Shown piece after piece: positions 17,473-27,565 of a stretch of DNA of 64,000 nt. The notes under the pieces were generated by a model. The model did no database searches. It saw only the letters and a list, made by a program, of their open reading frames with translations, and had not been told where the DNA came from. The DNA lies in assembly GCF_943373825.1 (NCBI RefSeq), contig NZ_CALSBP010000002.1:609501-673500 (forward strand), in the 5' to 3' direction. How positions within the stretch are numbered: the stretch's first letter is position 1; every line of letters begins with the position of its first letter. The stretch comes from Aquimarina spinulae (lineage in GTDB: Bacteria; Bacteroidota; Bacteroidia; Flavobacteriales; Flavobacteriaceae). Both the position numbers and the translations under genes were made by a program.

Positions 17473-20298
17473 ATGCGATACATTTATGTAGTTTTTTTTG
17501 CTTTATTCTTTCATCATTCATTGCTGTATAGTCAAGGAGAAGCTAACAGTTGGTATTTTGGTCAGAATGCAGGTATAAGTTTTAATACAACTCCCCCTAC
17601 AGCACTTACTAATGGTAGAGTAAACACACTTGAAGGGTGCACTACAATATCTGATGCAACAGGAAATTTATTATTTTATACCGATGGCATTACCGTTTGG
17701 GATGGATCGCATGCTATTATGCAAAATGGTACAGGGTTAAAAGGTGATCCTTCCAGTACCTCTTCTGCACTAATTGTTCCTCAACCAAACTCTCCAAATC
17801 TGTATATCGTTTTTACTGTAGATGAGCCTCATCATGACAACGCTGATAGTGATCCTACTACTTTTGATGGAGATGGGGTAAACGATGGATTTATGTATTC
17901 TATTGTAGATATGTCTTTGAATGGAGGAAATGGAGCTTTAGTAGCAGGACAAAAAAACATTCCCTTAGTTACTTATACCGCGTCAAATAACTTAGAAAGT
18001 CTATACAAATGTTCAGAAAAAATTACAGCTGTAAAAAGTGATGATTGTGATTCATTTTGGGTAATTACACATTTTGTAGATACATTCTATGCTTTTAAAG
18101 TTGATCAAACCGGAGTTAACACTACACCTGTTACTTCTCGCATTGGGGTTACCGTTCCTCTTTCTGGGTATCGGCGTAATGCTTTAGGGTATATTAAAGC
18201 TTCACCAGATGGTGACAAACTAGCTGTAGCACATTTTGGTTTTGCAACTGTCACAGCAGGTAATGGACCAGGAAAAGTTTTACTTTACAATTTTGATAAT
18301 ACCACAGGAACTATTAGTAATGAAATCGAGTTAAGCAATAGCAATTCTCCCTATGGAATAGAGTTTTCTCAAACCGGACAAAGACTATATGCTACTTTCG
18401 ATATTGGAGATGAAGGAAACGGACAAAGTTTCTTAATGCAATATGATCTCTCATTGCCGGATAATCAAATTGCCGCAAGCGGAAAAAGAATTCTTAATCA
18501 AAATAATCAAAGTACTTTTTCTTTTAACGCAGGAGCTATTCAACTCGGTCCTGATGGTAAGATTTATCGATCGTTATATGATTTTAATTCCCAGAGAGGT
18601 GATTACCTTGGCGTAATCCAAAATCCCGAAGCAGCTGCAGCCAGTATCGTTTATAATGAGCAAGGCATACTTGTTAATACAGATGGTTCTAGAAATGCTC
18701 TTCTTGGACTTCCTCCTTTTATTCAATCTATTTTTGCACAAAATATTGATATCATCAATAATGGAGACCCTAACAACGTTAATCTTGATTTATGTGAAGG
18801 AGGTACATACCGATTGTTTTATCAAAATATCCCAGGTGCCAGCTATACCTGGTTTGTAGATAACAATCAGATTGCAAATGTTGTTCACTTTTTAGATATT
18901 ACAACAACAGCCAACTACAGATTAGAAGTTGATCTTAATGATGGTAGCTGCCCTCTCATTGGCGTTGCTAATGCCACTTTTTTCGAAGTCCCGACTGCTA
19001 TTGCTTCCACACTAGTGCAGTGTGATGCGTATCAAACTATTGGAGATAATATTACGTTGTTTGATTTACATCTTGCAAACGATCAGCTTACCGGCGGAAA
19101 TAATCAATATACAACCCAATTCTTTATTGATCAACCTTCTGCACAGGCAGGAACACCAAGAATCAGTAATGAAAATGTATTTCAAAATAATCAAAATAAT
19201 CAACAGGTATATGTGCGGGTAATTAATAGCAACAATACAAATTGTTTTGACATCACAACTGTTACTTTAGAGGTGAGCTCTACCGATGTAAATGATGCCG
19301 AGTTACGAGTTTGCGATGATGATGGTACCGAAGATGGGTTTACCGTTTTTGATCTAACTGAAGCAAATCAACAGGTATTATCAGGCATTACTACCCCCGG
19401 ATTAACGATTACATATTATGAAAATACAGAAAATGCATTATTAAACAGAAACCCTATTACAACCACTACCAATCGTACACAAAACACTCAAGGTGATGAT
19501 ATTATTTATGCAAAAGCTGAAGAAAATGGAGGAGAATGTTTTGGGATAAGCAGTGTACGTTTATTTGTAGTCCCGTTACCCAATATCGAACCTGATTCTG
19601 AGTATTTCTTATGTCAAAACGAAACAAATGTTGAAATCGATGCTGGCCTACCAACTAATGGTAATCTCAATGATCTTACAATCTTATGGTCAACGAATGA
19701 ATCTACAGAAACAATTTTAGCAAATCAATCCGGAGATTATACTGTAGAAATTACAAACCAACAAACTGGGTGTTCTAAATCCAGAACAGTAACTGTAATT
19801 GCATCCAGCTCTGCAATTATACAGTCTATCGATATCAATGATGCAAGAGATAATAATACCGTTACCATTAATGCAGAAGGTTTGGGTAGTTATGAATATG
19901 CAATAGAGATAAATGGGGTTTTGAGTGCATATCAGGATGATCCAACCTTTACCAATGTACCTCCAGGGTTTCACAGGGTGTATGTAAGAGACAAAAACGG
20001 ATGTGTTCCTGTAACCTCTCAGGATATTTCGGTTGTTGGATTTCCAAAATATTTCACTCCAAATGGGGATGGTTTTCATGAAACCTGGAATGTAGAAGGA
20101 ATATCAAACCAGATTATGGGTAATTCTCTAATTTTTATATTTAATCGCTACGGAAAACTAATCAAGCAGTTAAGAGCAGGTACCCCCGGATGGGATGGGA
20201 CCTTTAACGGGCAACTAATGCCTTCTAGCGAATATTGGTTTCGTGTAGAATTAGAAGATGGTAGAATTCTTACCGGAAGTTTCTCTCTTATTCGTTAA
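17473..20298 (+). CDS. T9SS type B sorting domain-containing surface protein
   Basis: I choose the ATG at 17473, where a signal peptide begins (MRYIYVVFFALFFHHSLLYSQ), giving 941 residues. The N-terminal half reads like a beta-propeller-type domain (WYFGQNAGISF, LLFYTDGITVWDG, SPDGDKLAVAHFG). The centre has Ig-like or PKD-like repeats with paired cysteines. The C-terminus carries the type B sorting signal (FPKYFTPNGDGFHETWNVEG, then FNRYGKLIKQL, WDGTFNGQLMPSSEYWF and GSFSLIR), which directs export by type IX secretion and attachment to the surface. The last 525 bp are nearly the same as in the next gene. Confidence 0.9.
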   Translation: MRYIYVVFFALFFHHSLLYSQGEANSWYFGQNAGISFNTTPPTALTNGRVNTLEGCTTISDATGNLLFYTDGITVWDGSHAIMQNGTGLKGDPSSTSSALIVPQPNSPNLYIVFTVDEPHHDNADSDPTTFDGDGVNDGFMYSIVDMSLNGGNGALVAGQKNIPLVTYTASNNLESLYKCSEKITAVKSDDCDSFWVITHFVDTFYAFKVDQTGVNTTPVTSRIGVTVPLSGYRRNALGYIKASPDGDKLAVAHFGFATVTAGNGPGKVLLYNFDNTTGTISNEIELSNSNSPYGIEFSQTGQRLYATFDIGDEGNGQSFLMQYDLSLPDNQIAASGKRILNQNNQSTFSFNAGAIQLGPDGKIYRSLYDFNSQRGDYLGVIQNPEAAAASIVYNEQGILVNTDGSRNALLGLPPFIQSIFAQNIDIINNGDPNNVNLDLCEGGTYRLFYQNIPGASYTWFVDNNQIANVVHFLDITTTANYRLEVDLNDGSCPLIGVANATFFEVPTAIASTLVQCDAYQTIGDNITLFDLHLANDQLTGGNNQYTTQFFIDQPSAQAGTPRISNENVFQNNQNNQQVYVRVINSNNTNCFDITTVTLEVSSTDVNDAELRVCDDDGTEDGFTVFDLTEANQQVLSGITTPGLTITYYENTENALLNRNPITTTTNRTQNTQGDDIIYAKAEENGGECFGISSVRLFVVPLPNIEPDSEYFLCQNETNVEIDAGLPTNGNLNDLTILWSTNESTETILANQSGDYTVEITNQQTGCSKSRTVTVIASSSAIIQSIDINDARDNNTVTINAEGLGSYEYAIEINGVLSAYQDDPTFTNVPPGFHRVYVRDKNGCVPVTSQDISVVGFPKYFTPNGDGFHETWNVEGISNQIMGNSLIFIFNRYGKLIKQLRAGTPGWDGTFNGQLMPSSEYWFRVELEDGRILTGSFSLIR
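19774..20298 (+). repeat. 525-bp 3'-end segment duplicated at 22330-22854 (copy 1)
   Basis: It aligns without gaps to 22330-22854 (constant offset 2556), with about 22 differences by eye. Roughly 260 bp in its centre have only two differences. Upstream of it the two genes are only distantly alike. It covers the last Ig-like part and the whole type B sorting signal. Confidence 0.9.
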
Positions 20299-20370
20299 CT
20301 ATGTTTACCATAGAGTTTATAGAGAATAGTAAACTTATTAGTATCTTGACCGACAATATAAATACCCCAA

Positions 20371-22854
20371 ATGAAAAAAAAATTACTTTTAACTTTACTT
20401 CTTACTTCTGTATTTTTTATCGGTTATTCACAAAACGAACCTACCGATTGTGTTAATTCTATTATTGTTTGTGGAGATACTAATCTAGAGTTAAACTCTA
20501 ACGGTGTAGGTACCAACGATTTTGCATTACCTGGTAACAATGCTCCTGCTTGTTCTTTTACAGAAAGTCAAAGTTTATGGTTACGAGTTAATATTGTTCA
20601 ATCAGGAACGCTAGCATTCACCATAACACCAGAATCCTCAAGCACTGCCGAAGATTATGATTTTGCAGTTTACGGACCTAATGTTACATGCTCTACTTTA
20701 GGTAGTTCTATTCGATGCTCCTCTACCAATCCTCCAGCGGCTGGAGTCTCTACCTTAACAGGGCTCAATAGCACTGAAACGGATCTGAGTGAAGGTCCCG
20801 GAAATCTCGGAAATGGGTTTGTACGTGCTATAGATGCCGTAGCAGGAGAAGAGTATTTTATTTTAATTGATAATTTTTCTCAGAACGGAGGTTTTGACCT
20901 TACATTTACCGGTACAGCAGTACTTCCAGATAGTCCTGTTAATACTGCAGGCACTACGGCAAATCTTGATCTTACAGAATGTGATGTCATAGGAAACTCT
21001 GGTGACGGAAGAACAAATTTTGATTTAAATAGTAATACAGCTGCTATATTAGGAACACAGACCAATACAGCAATCTCATATCATAATACCGAAGAAGATG
21101 CCAGTATTAACAACTCACCCTTAGCCAGCCCTTATCTAAGTACTCAAAATAATGAAACCATACATGTACGCATAGAAAATACAATTACTGGTTGTTTTAT
21201 CATTGATACATTCACATTGATAACCATTCCTGGGCCGCAAATAACCACTCCTTCCCCATTCACGGTATGTGATAATGCCAATGATGGCAATGATACAAAT
21301 GGATTTGTTTCTTTTTTACTTAGAGATAAAGACAATGAAATTCTTAACGGACTAGATCCTGCTATCAATATCATAACATATCATTCATCTCTTACTGATG
21401 CAAATACTGGAACTGGTATTATAGATAAAAACGCTCCTTTTACAAATACTGTGAATCCTCAGACGATTTTTGTTAGAGCACAATATGCAGCAACACAACC
21501 ATGTATAAATACCATTAGTATTATTCAATTTAATTTAGAAGTAACCCCCTTGCCTGTAGCAAATGCCATTTCTTTAATACAATGTGATGAATTCATGGAT
21601 CCAACAGATGGCATCACTCTTTTTAATCTTAATGAAGCTAGTAATCAGATTACGGGAAGTACAACAAATAGAACTGTATTATTCTTTGAAGATATTGCAT
21701 CTGCAAATGCAGGTACTCCGGCTATTACAAATACAACTACATACCAAAATACTGCGATAAATCAGCAATTATTCGTTCGTGTTACAGATGATCTTAATGG
21801 ATGTTTTAGGGTTTCAACTTTAGACTTGGAAGTAAGTGTTACATCTGCAAATGATGCAATTTTAAGATTATGTGATGATGATGGTACAGAAGATGGGTTT
21901 CGTGAATTTGATCTTTCACTGGCTAATCCACAAATACTGCTTGGCATAACTACACCTAATTTAACAGTTATGTATTATCAAACTATAACAGATGCTTTAA
22001 GTGAATCTAACCCTATAACAACAACAACTAATACCACTTTATTAACACAAGGACAAGATATAGTATTTGCTAGAGTAGAAAACCTCAATCAATGTTTTGG
22101 TATTAATCAAGTACAATTATTTCTTAATCCTTTACCTAATATTGAACCTGAAGCACAATATTTCTTATGCCAAAACCAAGCAAACATTGAAATAGATACA
22201 GGTTTATTATTTGGTAGTAATGCTAGTGATTTCACTTTTCTCTGGTCTACTAATGAAACTACTCAAACCATTTTTGTGAACCAGCCAGGAACATATACAG
22301 CCCAAGTTATCAGCACACTTACGGGATGCTCTAAATCCAGAACAGTAACTGTAATTGCATCCAGTGTAGCGACTATACAGTCTATCGATATCAATGATGC
22401 AAGAGATAATAATACCGTTACCATTAATGCAGAAGGTTTGGGTAATTATGAATATGCAATAGAGATAAATGGGGTTTTGAGTGCATATCAGGATGATCCA
22501 ACCTTTACCAATGTACCTCCAGGGTTTCACAGGGTGTATGTAAGAGACAAAAACGGATGTCTTCCTGTAACCTCTCAGGATATTTCGGTTGTTGGATTTC
22601 CAAAATATTTCACTCCAAATGGGGATGGTTTTCATGAGACCTGGAACGTAGAAGGAATATCAAACCAGATTATGGGTAATTCACTAATCTTTATATTTAA
22701 TCGCTACGGAAAACTAATCAAGCAGCTAAGAGCAGGTACCCCTGGATGGGATGGGACTTTTAATGGGCAACTAATGCCTTCTAGCGAATATTGGTTTCGT
22801 GTAGAATTGGAGGATGGTAGAATTCTTACCGGAAGTTTCTCATTAATTCGATAA
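20371..22854 (+). CDS. T9SS type B sorting domain-containing surface protein
   Basis: The 827-residue protein has a signal peptide (MKKKLLLTLLLTSVFFIGYSQ). An N-terminal domain of about 160 residues follows, with SLWLRVNIVQSGTLAFTITPE and EDYDFAVYGPN, resembling bacterial pre-peptidase C-terminal/PKD-like domains. Four Ig-like repeats follow that each start near a CD word (ECDVIGNSGDG, VCDNANDGND, QCDEFMDPTDG, LCDDDGTEDG). The type B T9SS sorting signal ends the protein. It is 72 bp downstream of a homologous gene and probably shares its transcript. It may be an adhesin or matrix protein; nothing points to an enzymatic role. Confidence 0.9.
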   Translation: MKKKLLLTLLLTSVFFIGYSQNEPTDCVNSIIVCGDTNLELNSNGVGTNDFALPGNNAPACSFTESQSLWLRVNIVQSGTLAFTITPESSSTAEDYDFAVYGPNVTCSTLGSSIRCSSTNPPAAGVSTLTGLNSTETDLSEGPGNLGNGFVRAIDAVAGEEYFILIDNFSQNGGFDLTFTGTAVLPDSPVNTAGTTANLDLTECDVIGNSGDGRTNFDLNSNTAAILGTQTNTAISYHNTEEDASINNSPLASPYLSTQNNETIHVRIENTITGCFIIDTFTLITIPGPQITTPSPFTVCDNANDGNDTNGFVSFLLRDKDNEILNGLDPAINIITYHSSLTDANTGTGIIDKNAPFTNTVNPQTIFVRAQYAATQPCINTISIIQFNLEVTPLPVANAISLIQCDEFMDPTDGITLFNLNEASNQITGSTTNRTVLFFEDIASANAGTPAITNTTTYQNTAINQQLFVRVTDDLNGCFRVSTLDLEVSVTSANDAILRLCDDDGTEDGFREFDLSLANPQILLGITTPNLTVMYYQTITDALSESNPITTTTNTTLLTQGQDIVFARVENLNQCFGINQVQLFLNPLPNIEPEAQYFLCQNQANIEIDTGLLFGSNASDFTFLWSTNETTQTIFVNQPGTYTAQVISTLTGCSKSRTVTVIASSVATIQSIDINDARDNNTVTINAEGLGNYEYAIEINGVLSAYQDDPTFTNVPPGFHRVYVRDKNGCLPVTSQDISVVGFPKYFTPNGDGFHETWNVEGISNQIMGNSLIFIFNRYGKLIKQLRAGTPGWDGTFNGQLMPSSEYWFRVELEDGRILTGSFSLIR
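22330..22854 (+). repeat. 525-bp 3'-end segment duplicated at 19774-20298 (copy 2)
   Basis: Partner of the 19774-20298 segment; the two encode about 175 residues that differ at only four positions (two in the ASS-x-A region, one S/N, one V/L). Confidence 0.9.
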
Positions 22855-23294
22855 TAATATTAATATATCCGATTTATTCTTAGAATTGATTAAACCAAAA
22901 ATTCAATACAAATATTTCCATCAGGAATCACACTACAAAAATGATAATATATGATTCTCTTTTACAGATTTATGTCTGAAAAACACACCTAGAATCTCTA
23001 AATTTAAGGATCATCATTATAAAATATTTTTAGGTTCTCTATCTTCTTTTTATTGATAATAATATTACAACAAGGAGTTTCCTTTAAAAAAAATCACTAA
23101 AAACTGATTTAAAATCCCATGCCAACAAAAAAAACTTTGTTCCTACAACAACTTTACAGGTTATTTTTTCTACTTATAAAAAAGGAATTTGCAAAAAAAT
23201 TATGATACTATTTAAAAAGTAAATAAAAAATAGGGTGTTCTAAAAGTTTACTGTTGTATAAAAAGACACCTAATTTTTTAAAACTTATCGCATA
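22855..23294. other. 440-bp AT-rich intergenic region
   Basis: No ORF that I can support. Near its end an imperfect dyad (GGTGT near 23234 and ACACC near 23276), followed by a T-run, could act as a weak terminator or leader hairpin for the lipoprotein gene. Confidence 0.4.
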
Positions 23295-23765
23295 ATGGTT
23301 ATACATTATAAAATAATCAAACATAACGCACTACTAATACTAGGTTTAATATTTGTTCTTATCGGTTGTAAAAGTAATAATAGTTATAGCGAACCACATT
23401 CTACAATTGCTAATAATTCTATAACATTTATCGCAGGAGAATGTTTTGGAGCATGTCCTGCTTACAAGTTTGTCTTACCTATAAAAGGTAATGCAATATT
23501 TATTGGTAAAAAAAATGTAAAAATCATTGGTCATTCCACTGCAGCAATCTCTCAAAAAAAAGTGAATGAAATTTATGACAAGTTTTTTGAGTTAGATTTT
23601 AAAACTAAAACATATAATCCAAATTTAAGGGATTTGCCACAAAAGAAATTGATTTATTGTAATGATACTATTAGCATTAAAGGAACTAAAAATATTCCTA
23701 AAGAACTTATATTTCTTATTAAAGAAATCGAAAACACTGTCAACAAATACGTATTTAACAAATAA
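23295..23765 (+). CDS. DUF6438 domain-containing lipoprotein
   Basis: The 156-residue product has a lipoprotein signal sequence (NALLILGLIFVLIGC, lipobox cysteine near residue 25) and the DUF6438 pattern AGECFGACPAYKFVLPI (about 51-67), with two cysteines spaced CFGAC. The family is common in Bacteroidota and has no known function. The rest is a small mixed strand-helix domain with a further cysteine (YCNDT). It is monocistronic with long AT-rich flanks. Confidence 0.75.
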   Translation: MVIHYKIIKHNALLILGLIFVLIGCKSNNSYSEPHSTIANNSITFIAGECFGACPAYKFVLPIKGNAIFIGKKNVKIIGHSTAAISQKKVNEIYDKFFELDFKTKTYNPNLRDLPQKKLIYCNDTISIKGTKNIPKELIFLIKEIENTVNKYVFNK

Positions 23766-23916
23766 ATATTTCCCCAAATTTAAAATCATACTAAAAATAT
23801 TTTTGTTTAACTTTTAGATTGAATTACTTATGCTTGTAAAAGGTTTCTAAAAAAACAAGCAGCCTTTTAATTGTTAAATGTCATGATTATTTAAAAATAA
23901 ATGGTTTTGGATTCAG

Positions 23917-23924
23917 TATCTTTA
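23917..23924 (+). promoter_or_regulatory. Predicted -7 box (TATCTTTA) of uvrB
   Basis: It is one base off TAnnTTTG and lies 20 bp before the ATG at 23945. It sits directly against the alternative GTG at 23927, which argues for the downstream ATG as the real start. Confidence 0.45.
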
Positions 23925-23944
23925 TTGTGAAAAAGAAAAGATAC

Positions 23945-25951
23945 ATGAAGTTCGAATTGGAATCAGAATTCAAACCCACTGGGGATCAACCAGAAGCAAT
24001 ACGACAATTGGTTGAAGGTATTGAATCTAACGAAAAATATCAAACGCTTTTAGGCGTAACGGGGTCAGGAAAGACTTTTACTGCTGCTAATGTAATCCAA
24101 CAAGTACAGCGACCAACTCTAATATTGGCGCATAACAAAACATTGGCCGCCCAGCTTTTTTCTGAGTTTAAACAATTTTTCCCTAAGAATGCTATAGAAT
24201 ATTTTGTTTCATACTATGATTACTATCAGCCAGAAGCTTATATTCCAACTTCGGGGACCTATATCGAAAAAGATTTATCAATCAATGATGAGATTGAAAA
24301 ACTACGTTTAAGCGCCACTTCTTCGCTCTTATCAGGAAGGAGAGATGTTTTGGTTGTCGCTTCTGTATCTTGCTTGTATGGTATTGGTAATCCTGCAGAA
24401 TTTAAGAAGAATGTGATTTCGATACAATCAGGACAATTTGTATCCAGAACAGCTCTATTACACCGCTTGGTACAAAGTCTATATTCGAGAACTGAAGCTG
24501 AGTTTAAACATGGAAATTTTAGAATAAAAGGAGATACTGTTGATATTTTTCCAAGCTATGCCGATGATGCATTTAGAGTACATTTTTTTGGAGACGAAAT
24601 TGAAGAGATCGAATCTTTTGATGTACAGACCAATACTATTATTGAGAAATACGATCAATTGAATATTTATCCTGCCAATATGTTTGTAACCTCTCCCGAT
24701 ATATTACATAATGCAATTGATCAAATTGCGCTCGATTTAGGAAAACAGGTAGAATATTTTAAAGAAATTGGAAAACCGCTGGAAGCCAAACGACTAGAAG
24801 AACGTACCAATTTTGATCTGGAAATGATTAAAGAACTTGGTTACTGTTCTGGTATTGAGAACTATTCTCGTTACCTCGATGGTAGAAATCCAGGTACACG
24901 ACCATTCTGCTTACTCGATTATTTCCCCGATGATTATTTAATGATTATTGACGAAAGTCATGTTACTATACCTCAAACTCATGCCATGTATGGTGGGGAT
25001 CGCTCCAGGAAAGAAAACCTGGTAGAATATGGTTTCAGACTTCCTGCGGCAATGGATAATAGGCCTTTAAAGTTTGAAGAACTTGAAGCGATCCAAAATC
25101 AGGTCATGTATATCAGTGCTACACCAGCAGATTACGAACTGCAAAAAAGTGAAGGAACCTATGTAGAACAAATCATTAGACCAACAGGATTATTAGATCC
25201 TGTAATAGAAGTTCGCCCTAGCTTAAATCAAATTGACGATCTCATCGAAGAGATGCAAAAGCGAATTGATTTAGACGAGCGTATCCTTGTTACCACACTA
25301 ACCAAAAGAATGGCAGAGGAATTAACAAAATACCTTACCAGAATTGATATACGTTGTAGATATATCCATAGCGATGTAGATACATTAGAACGGGTAGAAA
25401 TTATGCAAGATTTACGGAAAGGTATTTTTGATGTATTGATAGGAGTAAACTTATTGCGAGAAGGGTTAGATCTTCCTGAAGTATCATTGGTAGCCATTCT
25501 GGATGCTGATAAAGAAGGTTTTTTAAGAAACAAAAGATCATTAGTACAAACCGTTGGTAGAGCAGCAAGGCATGTAAACGGAAAAGCAATTATGTATGCC
25601 GATAAAATTACAGATAGCATGCAAAAAACTATTGATGATACAGAATACCGACGACAAAAACAAATAGCTTACAACACTAAACATGGCATTACACCAACTG
25701 CAATTAAAAAATCTCTGGATAATGCCTTAGCTGGTAAAAAAGTAGAACCTTATACTTTTGAAAACGCTCCTACCCTACAAGCTGCTGAAGAAGAAACGGC
25801 ATATTACACCAAAGAACAATTAGAGACACGAATCCGAAATGTTCGTAAGGAAATGGAAAAAGCCGCTAAAGAATTAGATTTCATGACTGCAGCACGATTG
25901 CGAGACGAGATCAAAATGTTGCAAAACAAGATACAGGATCAAAAAGTTTAA
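23945..25951 (+). CDS. uvrB: Excinuclease ABC subunit B
   Basis: The protein has 668 residues from the ATG at 23945 (an in-frame GTG at 23927 would add six residues but abuts the -7 box). Walker A LGVTGSGKT lies near 36-44, the damage-verifying beta-hairpin SYYDYYQPEAYIPTSGTYIE near 86-105, the DEAD-like IDESHV near 335 and the helicase C-terminal region GRAARHVNGKAIMYAD near 538. A UVR motif (EMEKAAKELDFMTAARLRDEI) closes the protein and binds UvrA or UvrC. UvrB verifies lesions and loads UvrC in nucleotide excision repair. Confidence 0.96.
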   Translation: MKFELESEFKPTGDQPEAIRQLVEGIESNEKYQTLLGVTGSGKTFTAANVIQQVQRPTLILAHNKTLAAQLFSEFKQFFPKNAIEYFVSYYDYYQPEAYIPTSGTYIEKDLSINDEIEKLRLSATSSLLSGRRDVLVVASVSCLYGIGNPAEFKKNVISIQSGQFVSRTALLHRLVQSLYSRTEAEFKHGNFRIKGDTVDIFPSYADDAFRVHFFGDEIEEIESFDVQTNTIIEKYDQLNIYPANMFVTSPDILHNAIDQIALDLGKQVEYFKEIGKPLEAKRLEERTNFDLEMIKELGYCSGIENYSRYLDGRNPGTRPFCLLDYFPDDYLMIIDESHVTIPQTHAMYGGDRSRKENLVEYGFRLPAAMDNRPLKFEELEAIQNQVMYISATPADYELQKSEGTYVEQIIRPTGLLDPVIEVRPSLNQIDDLIEEMQKRIDLDERILVTTLTKRMAEELTKYLTRIDIRCRYIHSDVDTLERVEIMQDLRKGIFDVLIGVNLLREGLDLPEVSLVAILDADKEGFLRNKRSLVQTVGRAARHVNGKAIMYADKITDSMQKTIDDTEYRRQKQIAYNTKHGITPTAIKKSLDNALAGKKVEPYTFENAPTLQAAEEETAYYTKEQLETRIRNVRKEMEKAAKELDFMTAARLRDEIKMLQNKIQDQKV

Positions 25952-26008
25952 ATCATTTCATAGTGTAAATCTTGAGATGATCATGCTATCAAAAAACATA
26001 AGACCATT

Positions 26009-27028
26009 ATGAGTAATATTTCAATTGAAAAATTTATTGAAGGCATACCTAAAGTAGAACTTCATCTACATATCGAAGGAACATTCGAACCTGAGTTGAT
26101 GTTTAAAATTGCAAAAAGAAACAATAAAGAAATTAAATACTCTACAGTCGATGAATTAAAAAGTGCGTATAGCTTCAACAATCTTCAAGAGTTTCTTGAC
26201 ATCTATTATGCTGGTGCCAATGTATTGATCGAAGAACAGGATTTTTATGATCTTACCTGGGCATATCTTACCAAAGTACATACACAAAACCTTGTACATA
26301 CAGAGATTTTTTTTGACCCTCAAACCCATACCGATAGAGGTATTTCTTTTGACACTGTTATTAAAGGAATTTATCGTGCATTAGAGGATGGTAAAGAAAA
26401 ACTAGGGATTACCTACAAATTGATTCTATCTTTTTTACGGCATCTAGATGAAGCTTCGGCTTTTGAAACATTACAACAAGCTTTACCTTACAAAAAATGG
26501 ATCAGCGGAGTTGGTCTGGATTCTTCTGAAGTAGGAAATCCACCTTCAAAATTCGAACGCGTTTTTGCTAAAGCAAAAGAGGAAGGTTTTATAACAGTAG
26601 CTCATGCAGGAGAAGAAGGTCCTGCAGAATATATCTGGGAAGCTATTAATCTATTAAAAGTAACTCGCATTGATCATGGCAACCGATGTTTAGAAGATGA
26701 TCGATTAGTAAAACAACTAGCAAGTTTACAAATACCACTAACATTATGCCCTTTATCTAATCTTGAACTGAAAGTGATTAACGATTTAAAAAAATATCCT
26801 TTACCAGAAATGATGGATAAAGGTTTATTAGTAACCATTAATTCTGATGACCCAGCCTATTTTGGAGGATATATGAACGAGAATTATATAGGCATTGCTC
26901 AAGCACTAAATCTTTCTAAAAAACAGATTACAGAATTAGTTAAAAACAGCTTCAAAGCAAGCTGGTTATCCGACAAACAAAAAGAAGAGAAGATTGCACT
27001 GGTTGAAGCGTATTTTCAAAATAATTAG
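26009..27028 (+). CDS. add: Adenosine deaminase family protein
   Basis: At 339 residues this fits the adenosine/adenine deaminase family. The zinc ligands and catalytic residues are seen in order: KVELHLHIEGT (about 15-25), TVAHAGEEG near 196-204 (H and the proton-donating E), RIDHGNR near 218-224, LCPLSNLEL near 242-250, and INSDDPAYFGG near 274-284. The enzyme deaminates adenosine, or adenine in some clades, for purine salvage in the cytoplasm. The SLWLSDKQKEE-like C-terminus and LCPLSN are frequent in adenine deaminase-type members, so the nucleobase versus nucleoside preference is uncertain. It is 57 bp after uvrB. Confidence 0.88.
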   Translation: MSNISIEKFIEGIPKVELHLHIEGTFEPELMFKIAKRNNKEIKYSTVDELKSAYSFNNLQEFLDIYYAGANVLIEEQDFYDLTWAYLTKVHTQNLVHTEIFFDPQTHTDRGISFDTVIKGIYRALEDGKEKLGITYKLILSFLRHLDEASAFETLQQALPYKKWISGVGLDSSEVGNPPSKFERVFAKAKEEGFITVAHAGEEGPAEYIWEAINLLKVTRIDHGNRCLEDDRLVKQLASLQIPLTLCPLSNLELKVINDLKKYPLPEMMDKGLLVTINSDDPAYFGGYMNENYIGIAQALNLSKKQITELVKNSFKASWLSDKQKEEKIALVEAYFQNN

Positions 27029-27078
27029 ATTCCATACGTGTATAGAAAGCAAGAATCAAACCCTTAATAAAATAGTAC

Positions 27079-27423
27079 ATGCCGCATTTCATATTAGATT
27101 GCTCCGAACACATCATTCAATTAAAATCACCTGAAGAAATCATACAAGCCGTATACAATGCGGCCGATGCTACCGGGCTTTTTACTGCAGGAGATATTAA
27201 AGTAAGAATCAACCCCTTTAAACACTACACTGTAGGAAATACCAAAGATGACTTTATTCATGTTTTTGGTAATCTGATGGAAGGTAGAAATGATCATCAA
27301 AAAGCTGATCTTTCTAAAAAAATAGTCAGCACGTTAAAAACGATGTTTCCCGATGTACCTATTCTTTCTATTAACCTTAGAGAGTTTGAAAAATCATCCT
27401 ATTGTAATAAAACAATGGTATAG
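27079..27423 (+). CDS. 5-carboxymethyl-2-hydroxymuconate isomerase-like tautomerase
   Basis: The 114-residue product starts MPHFILDCSEHI, with proline 2 as the likely catalytic base of the tautomerase superfamily, and has the CHMI-like pattern IKVRINPFKHYTVGN (about 53-67) and FIHVFGNLMEGR near 72-83. CHMI-type enzymes isomerise homoprotocatechuate breakdown products, but no other gene of that pathway is nearby, so the natural substrate is open. It follows the deaminase by 50 bp. Confidence 0.82.
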   Translation: MPHFILDCSEHIIQLKSPEEIIQAVYNAADATGLFTAGDIKVRINPFKHYTVGNTKDDFIHVFGNLMEGRNDHQKADLSKKIVSTLKTMFPDVPILSINLREFEKSSYCNKTMV

Positions 27424-27565
27424 TCAACTTCAAAGCATAAGTTTTCTTCTGTTTTTACCCCTCTTAGTAAATTAGATTAGCAAATACTATAGGGTAAAAT
27501 TTGCCCCTTATTTGATAAGTGCTATAAACAAAATAGCTTTGCTCTATAATCTTTAAACCCAGAAT

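Noticed and set aside
22207..22635. A 142-codon minus-strand ORF inside the second T9SS gene, similar to one at 19717-20079
   Set aside because: It only mirrors the duplicated segment of the T9SS genes and has no independent coding features.
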